Positions 1-10,904 are shown, counted from the first letter of the stretch. The stretch: DNA of 64,000 nucleotides from Terrilactibacillus sp. S3-3 (GCA_030437565.1 CP129291.1:2976001-3040000), one strand, 5' to 3'. Program-made: numbers and translations. The notes: generated by a model not told the origin, from the sequence alone.

Positions 1-21
1 ATGCCAAACTGCTGCTTTCAT
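1..21 (-). CDS. Partial start of a zinc-type alcohol/butanediol dehydrogenase
   Basis: Only seven codons are inside the window, reading MKAAVWH leftward off the edge. A GGAGG ribosome site lies eight bases before the ATG. An MKAA[VR]WH start is typical of medium-chain zinc dehydrogenases such as butanediol and threonine dehydrogenases; that match is known family behaviour, and the assignment is an inference from very little sequence. A cre-like box about 50 bases upstream would suit a fermentation or carbon-overflow gene. Confidence 0.4.
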
Positions 22-68
22 TGTAACAACCTCCATGAAATTTTATTTGAGCTTAACTTTCAATTTTT

Positions 69-84
69 AGGTAAGCGCTTTCTT
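69..84. promoter_or_regulatory. cre-like catabolite control site
   Basis: The bases around GTAAGCGCTTTCT match the centre of the CcpA operator consensus (WTGNNARCGNWWWCAW) with weak flanks. It lies between the leftward dehydrogenase start and the IS remnant. CcpA control is inferred. Confidence 0.35.
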
Positions 85-259
85 TTCTGTAAAAAGATAT
101 AATTCTTTTTTACAAATAAAGTGTATTCTTTTTTTATGAAAAAAGCACTTTATTTACCTATAAGGTATGTCAAGTTTTACTCGGGACCTCATAGAGGACA
201 AGGTTTGAGAGATTTTCAAAATGTACACGTTTTGGCGGCTACCGCGCTTCGCTTGCTGG

Positions 260-316
260 CCTTGTCATGGAGTGAAGGGCAAAAAGCGCCCTTTACTCCT
301 TTACTCCATGACAAGG
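260..316. repeat. Long perfect hairpin at the end of the IS remnant
   Basis: Arms 260-273 and 303-316 (CCTTGTCATGGAGT and its complement) are perfectly paired, and a second stem AAGGGC/GCCCTT (275-280 and 288-293) sits inside. It lies just downstream of the transposase stop, so it may end transcription or protect the element from outside reading. Confidence 0.6.
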
Positions 317-338
317 TTAAAGGAAACCCTTTCGTCGT

Positions 339-1732
339 TTATGAGTTCAAGATTTTGTTCAAGTGCCCTACGCTGCTCGAGGCAGAAGTATAGCCGGCGA
401 TACGACCCGAATGGGCGCCGATAGACGGCCGGGTTTGAGGGCGAAGGAGAGTCGCTATGCACATCGTTTTCGTCACCCTCCGCTTCGCTCTTTCCCCCAA
501 CTCTAAACTGGTAAGATAAGCCTCCTGCAGCGTTCCGTTCTGGCGACCTTGTATCACTTTTACCATCGCTTCGACCGCCTTGCCTCAGTGCATGCCGCGT
601 TTTTTCATGCGGAACGTGAGATGGCGCTGATTGGATTCCATCGCCCCCAGTTTGCCTGCGATTTTTGGGGCCTGCTTGTCTTTGTCTCGCCAGTCAAACA
701 GCCGGTTCCAGTGGTTTATGAGATACTTTTTGACGTCTTCCACTTTTTGAATCTGTTGGTCATTCTCAAGTTGACTTTCATACGTATCTAAAATGGCGAC
801 AAGCGTCCCCGCCTGCTTGTGTCGAACTGCTTTCTTCGCGACTTTTAGCCAGTCTTTGTCGCCGTGCAGCACCCGGGTGAGGGCCTGAGCTACATGGAAA
901 TCATCCAAGCTGAACGAATATAGGCTTGCGTGATCCGGAGAAGGCTTCTTTAAAGCGTTCTTCCCCATATCCAGCGCCCCCATCACTATTGGCGACGACT
1001 TGCGTGTGGGTCAAATCATAACGGCTTTCCGCTACTGCAATCGCTTGATCCCAAAAATCATTCACATTTGTCGTTGTCATCACCGCGTAGGAGTTCACAA
1101 GCCGGCGGCGTTTTCCGTTTTGTTCCCATCCCTCATACATGATAAAGTGTTCAACTTCCATATGTGTTTTCTTTTGTAGGCCGCGGACATACGTCCCGTC
1201 TGCCTCTGTCATGAGGTGCGTCACCTCGCGTCCCTCGACTGGCCTTGTCTTTCTCCACCAGGGTCTCATCCATTTGACCTTGAGCCGCACCCACTCGGCG
1301 AACGCTGGCCATGACCGTGCTGTGACTCATCTTGATTGGTGTCCACGTTTCCAAGGTCTCCACCACTTGACGGTAAGGCATCCGACCGGCAAGCTGCGCC
1401 GTTTTCAGTTCCACGTAAGGCGAAAACCGGCTTCCCTTCCCCCATTTCATCAGTTTGTCCAAAGGGTAGACGCTCTGCTGGTTCGGGGCGATTATCAACC
1501 TATGAGAAAAAGTCACGGGGCCAAATAAAAACTGCAGCGTCCGTTCGTCTGTCCGCTCGACCTTCCATCCCTCCTTCTGTTTCAGCCGAGTCAAGGCACA
1601 GTTCATATCCGTCAGCATTCGTCCCACGGCCTGACACATCCACTCATACATGACTTGAACCGCACCAGTCTCAAAATCAATAAGATTCTTTTTTTTCTTC
1701 CAAATATCGAACAAATCTTTTATAATTTCCAT
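339..1732 (-). pseudogene. ISLre2-family transposase, broken by frameshifts
   Basis: Four consecutive leftward reading frames (1732-1151, 1290-901, 986-585, 566-339) join into one protein of about 460 residues, the usual size for ISLre2/UPF0236 transposases. The N-terminal part has the helical region with VERTDERTLQFLFGPV followed by QLAGRMPYRQVVETL, and the middle part has the acidic stretch VANSDGGAGYGEERF expected of the DDE core. At least three frameshifts separate the pieces, so it should be inactive unless these are read errors. The family call rests on the recognised N-terminal and central blocks; the terminal repeats could not be located with certainty. Confidence 0.7.
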
Positions 1733-1733
1733 T

Positions 1734-1797
1734 GAGAAGACTCCATTCTTTATGTACTCGCCTTACAAAGCGTACATTTAGAATACAGAGTCTTCTC
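1734..1797. repeat. Inverted repeat at the 5' side of the transposase (possible IS end)
   Basis: GAGAAGACTC at 1734-1743 is the exact complement of GAGTCTTCTC at 1788-1797. It sits directly before the transposase ATG, so it may be the terminal repeat region or an operator of the element. No matching partner was found beyond 339. Confidence 0.4.
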
Positions 1798-1961
1798 TTT
1801 TTCGTCCAGAGTGATCTGTTCAAAAATGGATCGGTGATCAGCCTCCTGATCATCCACCGAGAAACATTTTACACAAACCGCACATTAAACCATTCACGAT
1901 ACAAATTTTCAGCAGGAATTTGTATAATAATCTAAAGTACAAAGAGAAAAGGGGAACTTCG

Positions 1962-2198
1962 ATGGCTGACCAACTCGTTCCAATCGTTCCGCTTATTATC
2001 GTGGTTGTCGCTATACTGCTTGTAGCCTACCGCGCAAAAACGTCTCACTTTGAGTGCCCGGCCTGCGGGTGTTTGTTTAAAGTACCAGTTTCTGTCTTTT
2101 TGACATCCTATCACATGCTTGGCAAACGAAACGTAACCTGTCCCCATTGCGGATATAGAGGGATGCTGCCTCCCATAAAGGACGACAAAGAATCGTGA
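1962..2198 (+). CDS. Small membrane protein with a zinc ribbon
   Basis: A 78-residue protein with one N-terminal membrane helix (about residues 7-24, rich in I, V and L) followed by a two-knuckle zinc ribbon: CPACGC near residue 36 and CPHCGY near residue 64. The start at 1962 is chosen over an upstream in-frame ATG at 1920 because AAAAGGGG precedes it and the extra residues do not look like protein. No specific function is recognised; such proteins often act as membrane-bound adaptors or regulators. Confidence 0.7.
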   Translation: MADQLVPIVPLIIVVVAILLVAYRAKTSHFECPACGCLFKVPVSVFLTSYHMLGKRNVTCPHCGYRGMLPPIKDDKES

Positions 2199-2284
2199 AG
2201 TACCTTTATCCCGGTCATGCTCCCTGAGAAGATGTCGACATTCCGACAGCCCCAAGCCCAGACCATAGAAGGCAAAATTTTACT

Positions 2285-2310
2285 GAACAAAAAAGAGCCC
2301 CTTGGGCCCC
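2285..2310 (-). terminator. Weak terminator-like hairpin
   Basis: On the minus strand a GGGGCCC / GGGGCTC stem with G-T pairs and a short loop is followed by six T residues. It lies just after the small leftward membrane ORF. Confidence 0.35.
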
Positions 2311-2326
2311 GGACAATTGTAATTTT

Positions 2327-2421
2327 TTATACAAAATGTATAATCACGCCAATAACCAAGGCCCAGACGGGGACACAAAGCACCAGTGACCAGCAAAACC
2401 TTTGAAGAAATTGCCCTCCAT
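2327..2421 (-). pseudogene. Tiny membrane protein ORF with a one-base frameshift
   Basis: A strong AAGGGAGG ribosome site precedes ATG at 2421 by ten bases. The first seven codons (MEGNFFK) lead, after one extra base in a short A run, into a frame that encodes a single hydrophobic helix (WSLVLCVPVWALVIGVIIHFV) ending at TAA. The whole would be 31 to 32 residues. The ribosome site and the clean transmembrane frame suggest a real microprotein with an indel, but this is an inference and the family is not recognised. Confidence 0.35.
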
Positions 2422-2638
2422 ACTTAACAGCCTCCCTTGGTTCAGTAATGTTTACATTTTATCCATCGCAATGAAAATATATCAATTTTTCCTGAGATTT
2501 TACTGAAAATGTGTTGAACGTTTGATGAAAACAAGACGATTTTATTACTGGATAGGAGATGTGCAGATTAAGGTGGTATGAGAGTTGGGATGGAAAAAGG
2601 GTTGTTCAAGCAGTGCCCATTAATCGGCATCAGCAGAA

Positions 2639-2655
2639 AGTAAGCGCTTTCACAT
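2639..2655. promoter_or_regulatory. cre-like site
   Basis: AGTAAGCGCTTTCACA fits the core of the CcpA operator. It lies just beyond the end of the leftward ydcF-like gene, so its target is unclear; it may be chance. Confidence 0.2.
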
Positions 2656-2703
2656 TGTTGAATTCTTTATACCCGCTTATGTCCCCTTCGAAACATTCGG
2701 CAA

Positions 2704-2729
2704 AGCAAGATGCGCCATCGCATCTTGCT
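2704..2729. terminator. Perfect hairpin downstream of ydcF-like gene
   Basis: AGCAAGATGCG (2704-2714) and its exact complement (2719-2729) enclose the loop CCAT. It follows the inferred end of the leftward gene at 2736 and could end its transcript, although there is no strong T run. Confidence 0.5.
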
Positions 2730-2735
2730 CTGGCA

Positions 2736-3383
2736 TCAGACCAGGCTTTTCACCGAAAAAAAAAAATCGATGATCGACTTTAAGCCTCCATAATATGCGA
2801 TGTAAAAAAAAGCAAATTTCATATATTCATTGGCCACAATGTGCCGGCCGCCGGGCGTTTTCCACCAAGTGTCCGGATCGTATCCAGGCACACCAGCGGC
2901 TTAACGGAGCGTGATCGCTTGACCGCCGAACACTTTGTCAAAGATGTACTTCGCCCGCCGCATATGATACGTTGAGCTGATGACAGTCGCCGAGCGAAAA
3001 TGCTTGTGTTTCATGATTTGCAGCCCAATCACGGCATTAGCATACGTGCTCCTCGATTTCCTGTCGGCAATAATCACGGATTCCGGAATGCCGCCCTCCA
3101 GCAGCCAGCGTTTTTCTTGATCCGCGTAAGCCAGTGACGGATTAAACCGGCTGCCGCCATCAGATAAAATCACGTGCTTCGCAAATCCGCTTTTAAATAA
3201 GTGCCCCGCTGCTATTTCCCTTTCCTCTCCCCCGCCGCCGAGTACAATCAGCACATCTGAGTGGACAGGCTTTTGCGAGTAATCGAGAAATCGGCCGGCA
3301 AATAAGAAGATAAAGACGGCAAACAGCAGCAAAACGCCAAAAATAACTAGGACAACCTTTTTGTTTTCCAGAAATTTTTTCAT
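2736..3383 (-). pseudogene. YdcF/DUF218-family membrane protein with an in-frame stop
   Basis: One N-terminal membrane helix (residues 10-30) is followed by a DUF218 domain: VLGGG near residue 48, GGIPESVI and STYANA in the middle, and the STYHMRRA block. The first stop is TAA at 2901, after 160 residues. The same frame then continues as AAGVPGYDPDTWWKTPGGR and IVANEY, which is the usual C-terminus of this family, to a stop at 2736. The break is therefore a nonsense codon rather than a frameshift. Family members are linked to envelope or cofactor chemistry, with no firm activity known. The gene starts 25 bases after the transporter stop, so the two probably share a transcript. Confidence 0.7.
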
Positions 3384-3407
3384 TGATCGCAGCCCTATTT
3401 TTTTTTT

Positions 3408-4704
3408 TTACGAACTAATTTCCGGCCCGTTCGCCTTTTTGGCCGCCGCCGGTGCCTCGGGTACGATTTTTAAAATCAAGCCGCCGATGATAAACAATAG
3501 CACGAGGCTGAAGACGCCCATATTTGTTTTACCGGTCAGTTGGGCTGTAATCCCGACAAGAAGTGGTCCCATAATCGCAGAAAATTTGCCAAAGATATTG
3601 TAGAAGCCAAAAAATTCATTGGCCGACTCTTTAGGGATAATGCTTGCAAAATAGGATCGGCTCAGCGCTTGAATCCCGCCCTGAGATGTTGCCACAAGCA
3701 TCGCCAAAATCCAGAAATCGAGGGCCGTTTTTAGAAAGAAAGCATACAAGCAGATGCCTATATAGACGATGATGCCGGCATACAGCATTTTTTTACCGCG
3801 AAAAATCGTCGACAACTTCCCATACAGCAGGGAAAACGGACAGGCGACCAGCTGGGTAACAAAGAGGATAATCAACAGTTGGGCGGCCCCGATGCCAAGA
3901 AGATCCGTTCCATAAGACGTAGACATGGTAATGATCGTATCAATGCCATCTATGTAAAAGAAATAGGCCAGCAAGAAAAGAAACACTGTTCGGTAATGAC
4001 GAATGGTCTTCACCGTATGAAACAACCGGCTAAATCCGGCCGTGATAAGTTTGGGCGAGCGTTCAATGTAAAAGCGCTGCTCAACATTTTTTTAAAAGAG
4101 GGATCGTGAACACCCCCCACCAAAGTGCCGTCACGGCAAACGACAACCGGCTGGCCGAAGCGGCTGAAAATGGCGTCATCCCTTTTTCCGAAAGAAGGAC
4201 GAGGGCGATGCAAAGAACAAATGGAATCGTGCTGCCGATGTAACCTAAAGCAAATCCCCTTGTCGAAACGAGGTTCATCTGCTCCCTCGTTGTCACATCG
4301 GCTAAAAAGGCATCATAAAAAATATTTCCTCCAGCAAAGCCAATCAGTGCAAACATATAGCAAATCAAGAGTCCGGGCCATTGTGAAGCAGGCATGCATG
4401 TCGCCAGCAGCAGGGCCGTGAATACAATACCAAACAAAAAGAAAACGGTAAAAAAAAAGCGCTTTTTAAACCCCTTGTAATCGGCAAGGGTGCCAAGAAT
4501 TGGAGCCAACACGGAAATAAGCAGCGTCGCGAGTGAATTAGCATAACCCCAAAGCGCCGTGGATGATGCGCCCCCCATTCCCGTACTTTGCGCCGCCGTC
4601 TTGAAATAGATGGGGAACAAAGCCGTCGTAATAACAAGTGAAAAGGCCGAATTCGCCCAGTCATACAGCATCCAGCTCGTTTCTTGCCGACGTTTCTTTT
4701 TCAT
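3408..4704 (-). pseudogene. UMF1/Atg22-type MFS transporter, one frameshift
   Basis: The N-terminal half opens with the family hallmark YDWANSAFS followed by membrane helices and a GTLADYKG loop. The C-terminal half contains YFFYIDGIDTII and GIQALSRSYFA, both characteristic of the UMF1 family of major-facilitator proteins. The two halves are in different frames and meet at a run of seven T at about 4088-4094. Joined, they give about 430 residues and 12 helices, a full-length transporter. Start ATG 4704 is preferred over 4728 because CGAGGT lies seven bases before it. The substrate is unknown. It is probably co-transcribed with the ydcF-like gene. Confidence 0.75.
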
Positions 4705-4754
4705 TTGTAGACCTCGCTTCACTATCAATTAGGGTCTGGATCGCTCCGCCTGTA

Positions 4755-4773
4755 AGCCAGGCCAACCCTGGCT
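4755..4773. promoter_or_regulatory. Short palindrome in the transporter leader
   Basis: AGCCAGG and CCTGGCT flank CCAAC, about 50 bases before the transporter start, in the space shared with the rightward hydrolase. It could be a repressor site or a leader hairpin. Confidence 0.3.
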
Positions 4774-4978
4774 GATATCTGTCCCAAATTATATGCGCAT
4801 TCTTCGGACAATAGGCTTTTCCACATCTCTATTTTAATAAATTTTGGCCGGTTAGACATAATGTCCAGCCAATCTTCACAAACTCTAAATATCTCCTCCG
4901 CCGAATGAGAGATCGGGCGATTCCAATCTATTCTATGCTAAAATTTGATCAATAACGAGGAATGATGAGGTGTTGCAG

Positions 4979-5909
4979 ATGAAGCGATTGATGCGGGCGG
5001 CAGCCGTTTCACTTGGCACGGTTGTGGCGGCAGGCTTCTACTTTACAAATAAAATCATGTATTTAAAAAAGAAGACGGATGAAGAGATTATTGAACGGGA
5101 AACAGCCGTCCGCCGGCATTTCAGCTTGAAAGACTTCGAATCCATACCTAAAGAAAAGCTGCGGCTGCCTTCATCTTTCGGTTATGATATTTACGGATAT
5201 TATATTCCCGCTGCCCGGCCATCAAAAAAATTCATGATTTTTTGCCACGGCGTGACAGTCAACATGCTGAACTCAGTGAAATATGCCAATCTGTTTTTAA
5301 AGCGGGGATTTAATGTTGTCATTTATGATCACCGCAGGCACGGGCAGACGGGCGGCCGAACAACCAGCTACGGCTATTATGAAAAATACGATCTGCAAAC
5401 AATTGTCCATTTGGCTGAAAAAACGGTTTGGCGATGATATCCTGCTGGGTATTCATGGCGAATCAATGGGGGCGGCCACTTTGCTGCAATACGCCGGCAT
5501 GCTTGAAGACGGTGCCGATTTTTATATCGCCGACTGCCCCTTTTCCGATTTCGACGAACAACTGCGCCATCTCTTGAAAACCGACTACCATTTGCCAAGA
5601 TGGCCTCTGTTTCCTCTTGCCAAGTTATTCATCAAAGTGCGCGACGGCTATGCGATCAGGAACGTTTCTCCTCTCCGGTACATCAAAAATATCGATCATC
5701 CCGTGCTGTTTATCCACAGCAAAAATGACCGATATGTGCCGCCGGAGATGACGAATGCCCTTTATGACGCCAAAAATGACAAAAAGCAGCTTTTCATCGC
5801 CGAAAAAGGCGCCCATGCCTGTTCCTATACGGACAATAAGCAGGAATACGAACGGGCGATCGATCTGTTTTTAACAGATTTTGTTTACAAAGCATCCGCA
5901 TCAAAATAG
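4979..5909 (+). pseudogene. Alpha/beta hydrolase (YqkD-like), one frameshift
   Basis: An N-terminal membrane anchor (residues 8-27) is followed by an alpha/beta hydrolase fold: FCHGVTVN (oxyanion region), YDHRRHGQTGG, the nucleophile elbow HGESMG, the acid block IHSKNDRYVPP and a late His in KGAHACS. The elbow lies in a second frame joined at about 5418-5437, near a run of six A. The whole is about 310 residues, matching membrane-anchored Bacillus hydrolases of the YqkD type. Start 4979 is chosen because GAGG is eight bases upstream; a GTG at 4970 is less likely. The substrate is unknown, perhaps an ester. Confidence 0.75.
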
Positions 5910-5961
5910 AAAAGGCCGGGCCGGGCCGCGCTGTTTAAGGTGCGGCTTTCTTTAGCCAGTC

Positions 5962-6003
5962 TAGGCCCTGAGATCCAGCATGGCAGATCTCAGGGTGGGC
6001 CTA
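5962..6003. terminator. Hairpin between convergent genes
   Basis: TAGGCCCTGAGATC pairs with GATCTCAGGG and GGGCCTA, with a small bulge. It lies between the rightward hydrolase and the leftward nitrilase gene and can serve both. Confidence 0.5.
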
Positions 6004-6102
6004 TTCCCTAGTTGCACCTTAAAAATCCTGTTCATTGACGTAAAAACATGAACAGTTCCTCAAATTCCATGCCCGCTCTCGAAAGGATGTTTTTCATAGA
6101 CC

Positions 6103-6929
6103 CTACCGAGACTTTCCGTCACATTCCCCAACTTCCACAAGTCCCCCGTACATCTGCGGCCGCCGATGTCCGACGCTTGGAAGCTCTCTCTCTCACTCTC
6201 TTAATCCGCTCCAAATCGATCTCGCTAGCGATCAATGTTTCCTATTCCCCTGCGCTGGCAAGGATGACACCCATTGGATCAATCATCATGCTGTTTCCTG
6301 TAAAAATATTGCCGGTTTGATTGGCGGCGCAAATAAATACGGTATTTTCAATTGCTCTGGCGCGGAGCAGCAATTCCCAATGCGCCTCTTTCATCGGCCC
6401 TCTTACCCAGCCCGAAGGCATGATAATCAGTCCAGCGCCTTGCAGAGCCAGCAGCCGGGCGATTTCCGGAAAGCGCAGTTCATAGCACACCATTAAACCA
6501 ATGCGGCCGAATTCGGTTCGGGCGGTCTGAACCGGATGATCGCCCGGTGCAATAGTGTCTGATTCCTTGTACTTAAAGGCATCATAGAGATGTGTTTTCC
6601 GGTATGCATAGATCACCTGCCCATCCCGATTGATAAAGACGGTCGTATTATAGGCCCGCCGATCATCTTTCGTCTCAAAAATACCGCAAACGACATAAAT
6701 GCTGTTTTCCTTCGCCGTTTGGGCGAGGCCGGAGACAAAAGGCCCGTCGATGGATTCGGCGGCACCGGCTGGCGTAAGTCCGGAACCCGGGATCGCCAGC
6801 GCCATGTATAACTCCGGCAAAATCACGATATCCGCATCCTTTTCTTTAGCTTTAAAGATGTACTTTCTTGCTTTATCAAGATTTAATGCCTTGTCGGTTG
6901 TCGCAGCTAATTGCAACGGCTATCTTCAT
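6103..6929 (-). pseudogene. Carbon-nitrogen hydrolase (nitrilase family), broken at least three times
   Basis: The core frame 6916-6242 shows the nitrilase triad in order: Glu in LPELYM, Lys in YRKTHL and Cys in MVCYELRFPE, followed by PSGW and CAANQTG. The natural start is ATG 6929 with a GAGGCGG site, but it is one base out of frame. An in-frame TAG at 6242 interrupts the C-terminus, which then continues as IASEIDLERIKRVRE. A slip in a GA-dinucleotide run near 6195 leads to ELPSVGHRRPQMYG, the usual family end. The enzyme would be a cytoplasmic omega-amidase-like amide hydrolase of about 275 residues. Three separate lesions of different types make this one of the better candidates for a true pseudogene. 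Confidence 0.7.
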
Positions 6930-7034
6930 GAAAAAACCGCCTCTTATATTTTAAATTTTCCCATAATTATAAGCGATAACGCGGCTTCATTCAAATAAAA
7001 AAAGTTCGTTCCGTACTGATCTTCCAAATATTTT

Positions 7035-7864
7035 TTAGTGAAGGTATTCCATATACTGCTTTGGTGTGAAATTGGCAAATTTCTTAAAGCCGCGGATGAA
7101 ATGCGATTGGTCATAAAAGCCGCTTTCCAATGTGATATCCATGAAATCAAAATCGCCGGCAGAAGCACCAAGAATTCGATCCAGTGAATTTTGAAACTTC
7201 ACCACCTGACAAAATTGTTTTGGGGAGAAGCCAATATATTTTTCGAATTTTTTCCGGATATACTGCGACGTATAGCCGATTTCTCCAGACAAGTCCGACA
7301 AGCTCAGATTTCCACCGGACAAATAAATCTTTTCAATGGAGTACGTGACGATCTTTTGGTCCGGCTCTAAATCATCCCGAGCAAGCGTCAGCGCATGTTC
7401 AAAAATACGAACCGCTCTGGAAAGGATTTCGCCGCCCCCATCCGTTCCACAAGTGATCGTTCTACCGATAAGACATCAAATAACGGAATTTGCTGATCCA
7501 ACAGTTCTTTCATTGGACATTTCAATTTAAACAAGCGCTGTTCAGGATAGAAACGCACGCCAAAATAAACACAATCGGCCAAAAAGTTGGGCTGCTTTCG
7601 CCGGAGAAGCGGACTGGTCCAAAGAATGGCGGACGGGTGCCGGGAACTGCAGCAAAACAGGATATCAAAACATCCGTCGGGAATGAGCGAAATTAATTGG
7701 ACTGAATCTTTATTCGTTTTAAATTGATAAAACAATGCCAGACTGCCGTTTCGGCTGTTCTTTTCAAGCTTAATCTCTTGATAGTCGCTCGTTGTCATCT
7801 GTATTTCTGGTTGTGACGGAAAATAAGCACTTCGAAACGAAGAGATATTGGTCATGCCGGTCAC
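7035..7864 (-). pseudogene. AraC-family transcriptional regulator, frameshifted
   Basis: The N-terminal piece (7864-7388) is a ligand-binding-type domain with IPDGCFDILF and YFGVRFYPEQ, common in AraC proteins with an unassigned sensor. The C-terminal piece (7322-7035) has both helix-turn-helix motifs: LSLSDLSGEIGYTSQYIRKK and SGFYDQSHFIRGFKKF followed by TPKQY. The pieces join between 7322 and 7400 to give about 275 residues. It is divergent from the amine oxidase gene across 275 bases, so control of amine use is a reasonable guess. Confidence 0.75.
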
Positions 7865-8139
7865 TCCAGACTATAAAATTTTAAAATCTTCTGTAGGTGT
7901 GATATAAACACACTTAGATTTTGTTTATCATCATTATTTTCCTCGAAAATAAGTACTGTCAAGAGATTTGTCGGATTTTGTGACACTAAAAATTTTCTTG
8001 TCGTTTTGTTTCGTTTTTTACAAGAAATCAGGATGAACTCGCGATATACTCATCACAACAATCGTTTGAATAAAAAGATTGTTCGGACAAATTATATTTT
8101 CGGTCTATTTTTAATCTAATTTTAAAGGAGGATTCATCA

Positions 8140-10089
8140 ATGCATTCCACTCATTCTGAAACTTTGACAGGTGTTCATCATCCCTTGGAACCTTTAACTC
8201 CTGAAGAAATCAAAAAAAACGGTAACGATTCTAAAAGAGAAAAAAAATCTAGGACCGCGTGCCAGATTCGCTCAAGTGGTGCTGCATGAACCGGCGAAAG
8301 AAGTTGTTCTGAGCTTCACAGCGGGCGACCCGATTAATCGGGAAGCTTTTGTCATTATTTTAGACAACGAAACGGAAAAGACTTATGAAGCCATCGTCTC
8401 GATCACAAACGAAAATGTCGTGTCATGGGATTATATCCCCGATGTTCAGACTGGTTTTATGCTGGATGAATTTGACGAGTGCGAACGGGTTGTCAAAAAA
8501 CAATCCCCAATATCAGCAAGCCCTGCTTAAACGCGGTGTGACGGATCCGGAGCTGGTGATGATAGATCCTTGGTCGACCGGCTATTTTGGCGAAGTCGAC
8601 AAACAAGATGAAGGGAAAAGGATTGCCCGCGCCCTGGCCTGGGTTAGAAAAGATCCGAATGATAACGGCTATGCCTATCCCCTTTCAGGCCTTGTCGCCA
8701 TTGTTGATTTGAACAAAATGGAGGTCATCAGAATTGAGGACTTTGCCGTTAAACCGCTTCCGCCACTCGATGGCAATTATACGCCGGAAACATCGGAGTC
8801 AATCAAACTCCGGGAAGATCTGAAACCGCTCGATATCGTCCAAAAAGAAGGACCGAGTTTTGACATTGACGGCCATCATATCAGCTGGCAAAATTGGGAT
8901 TTCCGCTTTGGTTTTACGCCGAGGGAAGGCCTTGTGCTTTATAACATCGGCTACAAAGACAAAGGGAAAATCAGACCGGTTCTTTATCGCGCCTCGCTGT
9001 CGGAAATGGTCGTTCCTTACGGTGACCCGACCCCTTTCCATAATCGCCAAAATGCCTTTGACGCCGGCGAATACGGCATGGGACAGCTGGCGAATTCGCT
9101 GACTTTGGGCTGCGACTGCCTGGGTGAAATCCGCTACTTCGATGCCGTTATGTCCGACAGCAAAGGGAATGTCAAGACGATCCCAAACGCTGTCTGCCTT
9201 CATGAAGAAGATTACGGCGTCGCCTGGAAACATACGGATTGGCGAACAGATAGTGTGGAGGTGCGGCGCTCTCGGCGGCTCGTTATTTCCTTCTTTTCGA
9301 CAGTAGCTAACTACGATTACGGTTTCTTCTGGTCGTTCTATCAAGACGGCACCTTGGAAGTGGAGGTCAAGCTCACCGGAATGGTCAATACCGGAGCACT
9401 GGACTGATGAAGGCGAAAACATCAAAATACGGCACACTCATCGCACCGCAGCTGAACGCCCCGTATCATCAGCACTTTTTTGTCTTCCGTCTCGATACGC
9501 AAATTGACGGGGTGAAAAATTCTGTCGTTGAAGTCAATACAGTCCCTGAAGAAAAAGGGCCGCAAAATCCGTATCACAACGGCTATTACACCGTTGCAAA
9601 AACATTTAAGAATGAATTGGAAGCGGCGCGCAGCCTCAATCTTGCCTCGGCCCGCACATGGAGAATTGTCAATCCGAATTCAAAAAATTATCTTGGCCAG
9701 CCTGTTTCCTACAAGATTTTGGCCGAAGCCAATTGCGTGCCTTATGCCTATGACGACTCAAGCCTTGTTAAGCGCGCCGGTTTCATCAAAAACCATTTGC
9801 ATGTCACCAAATTCGACCCGGATGAAATGTACGCGACGGGAAAATATCCGAACCAGCATAAAGGCGGGGACGGCCTCACCAAATACATTCAGGCCGACCG
9901 CAACATTGAAACGAGGATATTGTCGTCTGGTATACGCTCGGCCTTCATCACATCCCGAGAATTGAAGATTGGCCGATCATGTCCATCGACTACATCAGCT
10001 TTCAGTTGAAACCGTTCGGCTTCTTCGATCGAAATCCGACGCTGGATTTACCGCGTCCGACGCCAAAGACGGGCGCCCACTGTCACTAA
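8140..10089 (+). pseudogene. Copper-containing primary-amine oxidase, several frameshifts
   Basis: Oxidises primary amines to aldehydes, releasing ammonia and peroxide. Start ATG 8140 follows a consensus AAAGGAGG site. The joined frames give about 650 residues, full family length. The topaquinone motif NYDYGF is at about 9310 (the Tyr becomes the cofactor), the catalytic Asp block is LVLYNIGYKDKGK and YGDPT, and copper ligands are in NAPYHQHFFVFRLD and in [13 protein letters not shown] near the C-terminus. Breaks occur near 8225 (in a run of A), 8510, 9410 and 9920. The protein ends CH at 10089. It has no signal peptide, so it should be cytoplasmic. The AraC gene divergent to it is a likely regulator. 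Confidence 0.85.
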
Positions 10090-10102
10090 ATTAAAAGAAT
10101 GA

Positions 10103-10136
10103 CATTTCCTTTCAGCTTCCTTGCTGAAAGGAAATG
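10103..10136. terminator. Strong hairpin after the amine oxidase
   Basis: A 14-base perfect inverted repeat (CATTTCCTTTCAGC and its complement) with a six-base loop lies 14 bases after the stop codon. There is no T run, so it may be a pause or RNA-stabilising element. Confidence 0.6.
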
Positions 10137-10162
10137 ATCATAGAAAGAAGTGAACAAACAAA

Positions 10163-10785
10163 ATGATGATTTCCAGCCTTTTACTGTTTGTTGCTTATTT
10201 GGCCTATTATGTGTTTACCGTTTATCCCAAAAAACAGGAACAGCAAACCAGCAAGGCAATGACAACGACTGGGGTCTTATCAATGTGTTTAAGCATGATG
10301 AGCAGCGTGCTGATCGGTACGATCATTGGCGTGAGCATTCAGAATCTCGCTTTCGCCACGATGATTGCGTTCATCATCAGCATCCCGCTGGCTGCAGTCA
10401 TTAGTAGTCCGTTCGGTTCGATCATCACCATGGAAGCCGTCTCTTCAGGAATCATGGGAAGTATGATGGGAGTCATGCTCGGAGATATGCTCGACCCAAA
10501 CAGTGTCAATCTGATGCTTCTATTTTGGGACTGTGTCTACATCATCAATGCCGCCACGATCATCCTGTTTATCAAAAAAAGAGAATTCGTTCAAAACTCT
10601 TTTTTATTAAAAACCCGTTCTATCCCTTTGCCCTTTCGATTTTATTTCCAATGCTGATCATCGGAACCGTTCAATTTTTTGTTGATTCTCCGAAAGACAA
10701 TGTTACGATGAGTCATCATTCTAACCAAGAAGAACATCAGATGAACAATATGGGAAACATGAACATGGCCAAAAACAAGAAATAA
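10163..10785 (+). pseudogene. Membrane protein with a Met/His-rich tail, one frameshift
   Basis: About 205 residues when the frames are joined near 10605 in a run of six T. Four to five membrane helices are visible, with Met-rich turns (MMSSV, GIMGSMMGVMLGDML). After a final helix the protein ends in a tail rich in Met, His and Asn (MSHHSNQEEHQMNNM then GNMNM). Such tails bind copper in known copper-handling proteins. Its position after a copper enzyme and ahead of a multicopper oxidase suggests a role in copper supply, but the family is not recognised and this is an inference. Confidence 0.55.
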
Positions 10786-10904
10786 CAAGATAATCATTTG
10801 TTAAATGAAATTCCGATAAATTGATTTTTTGGGGGGATGAGCCAGGGGGCGGCTCGAACTTAGATAGGTGGGATTGACTTGTAAGGTCGCGCGCCCCGGC
10901 TTAA

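Noticed and set aside
2217-2405. 62-codon rightward frame
   Set aside because: No ribosome site; it overlaps a better supported leftward microprotein and its terminator.
8799-9437. 212-codon frame opposite the amine oxidase
   Set aside because: It is the antisense of a strongly conserved coding region and shows no family features.
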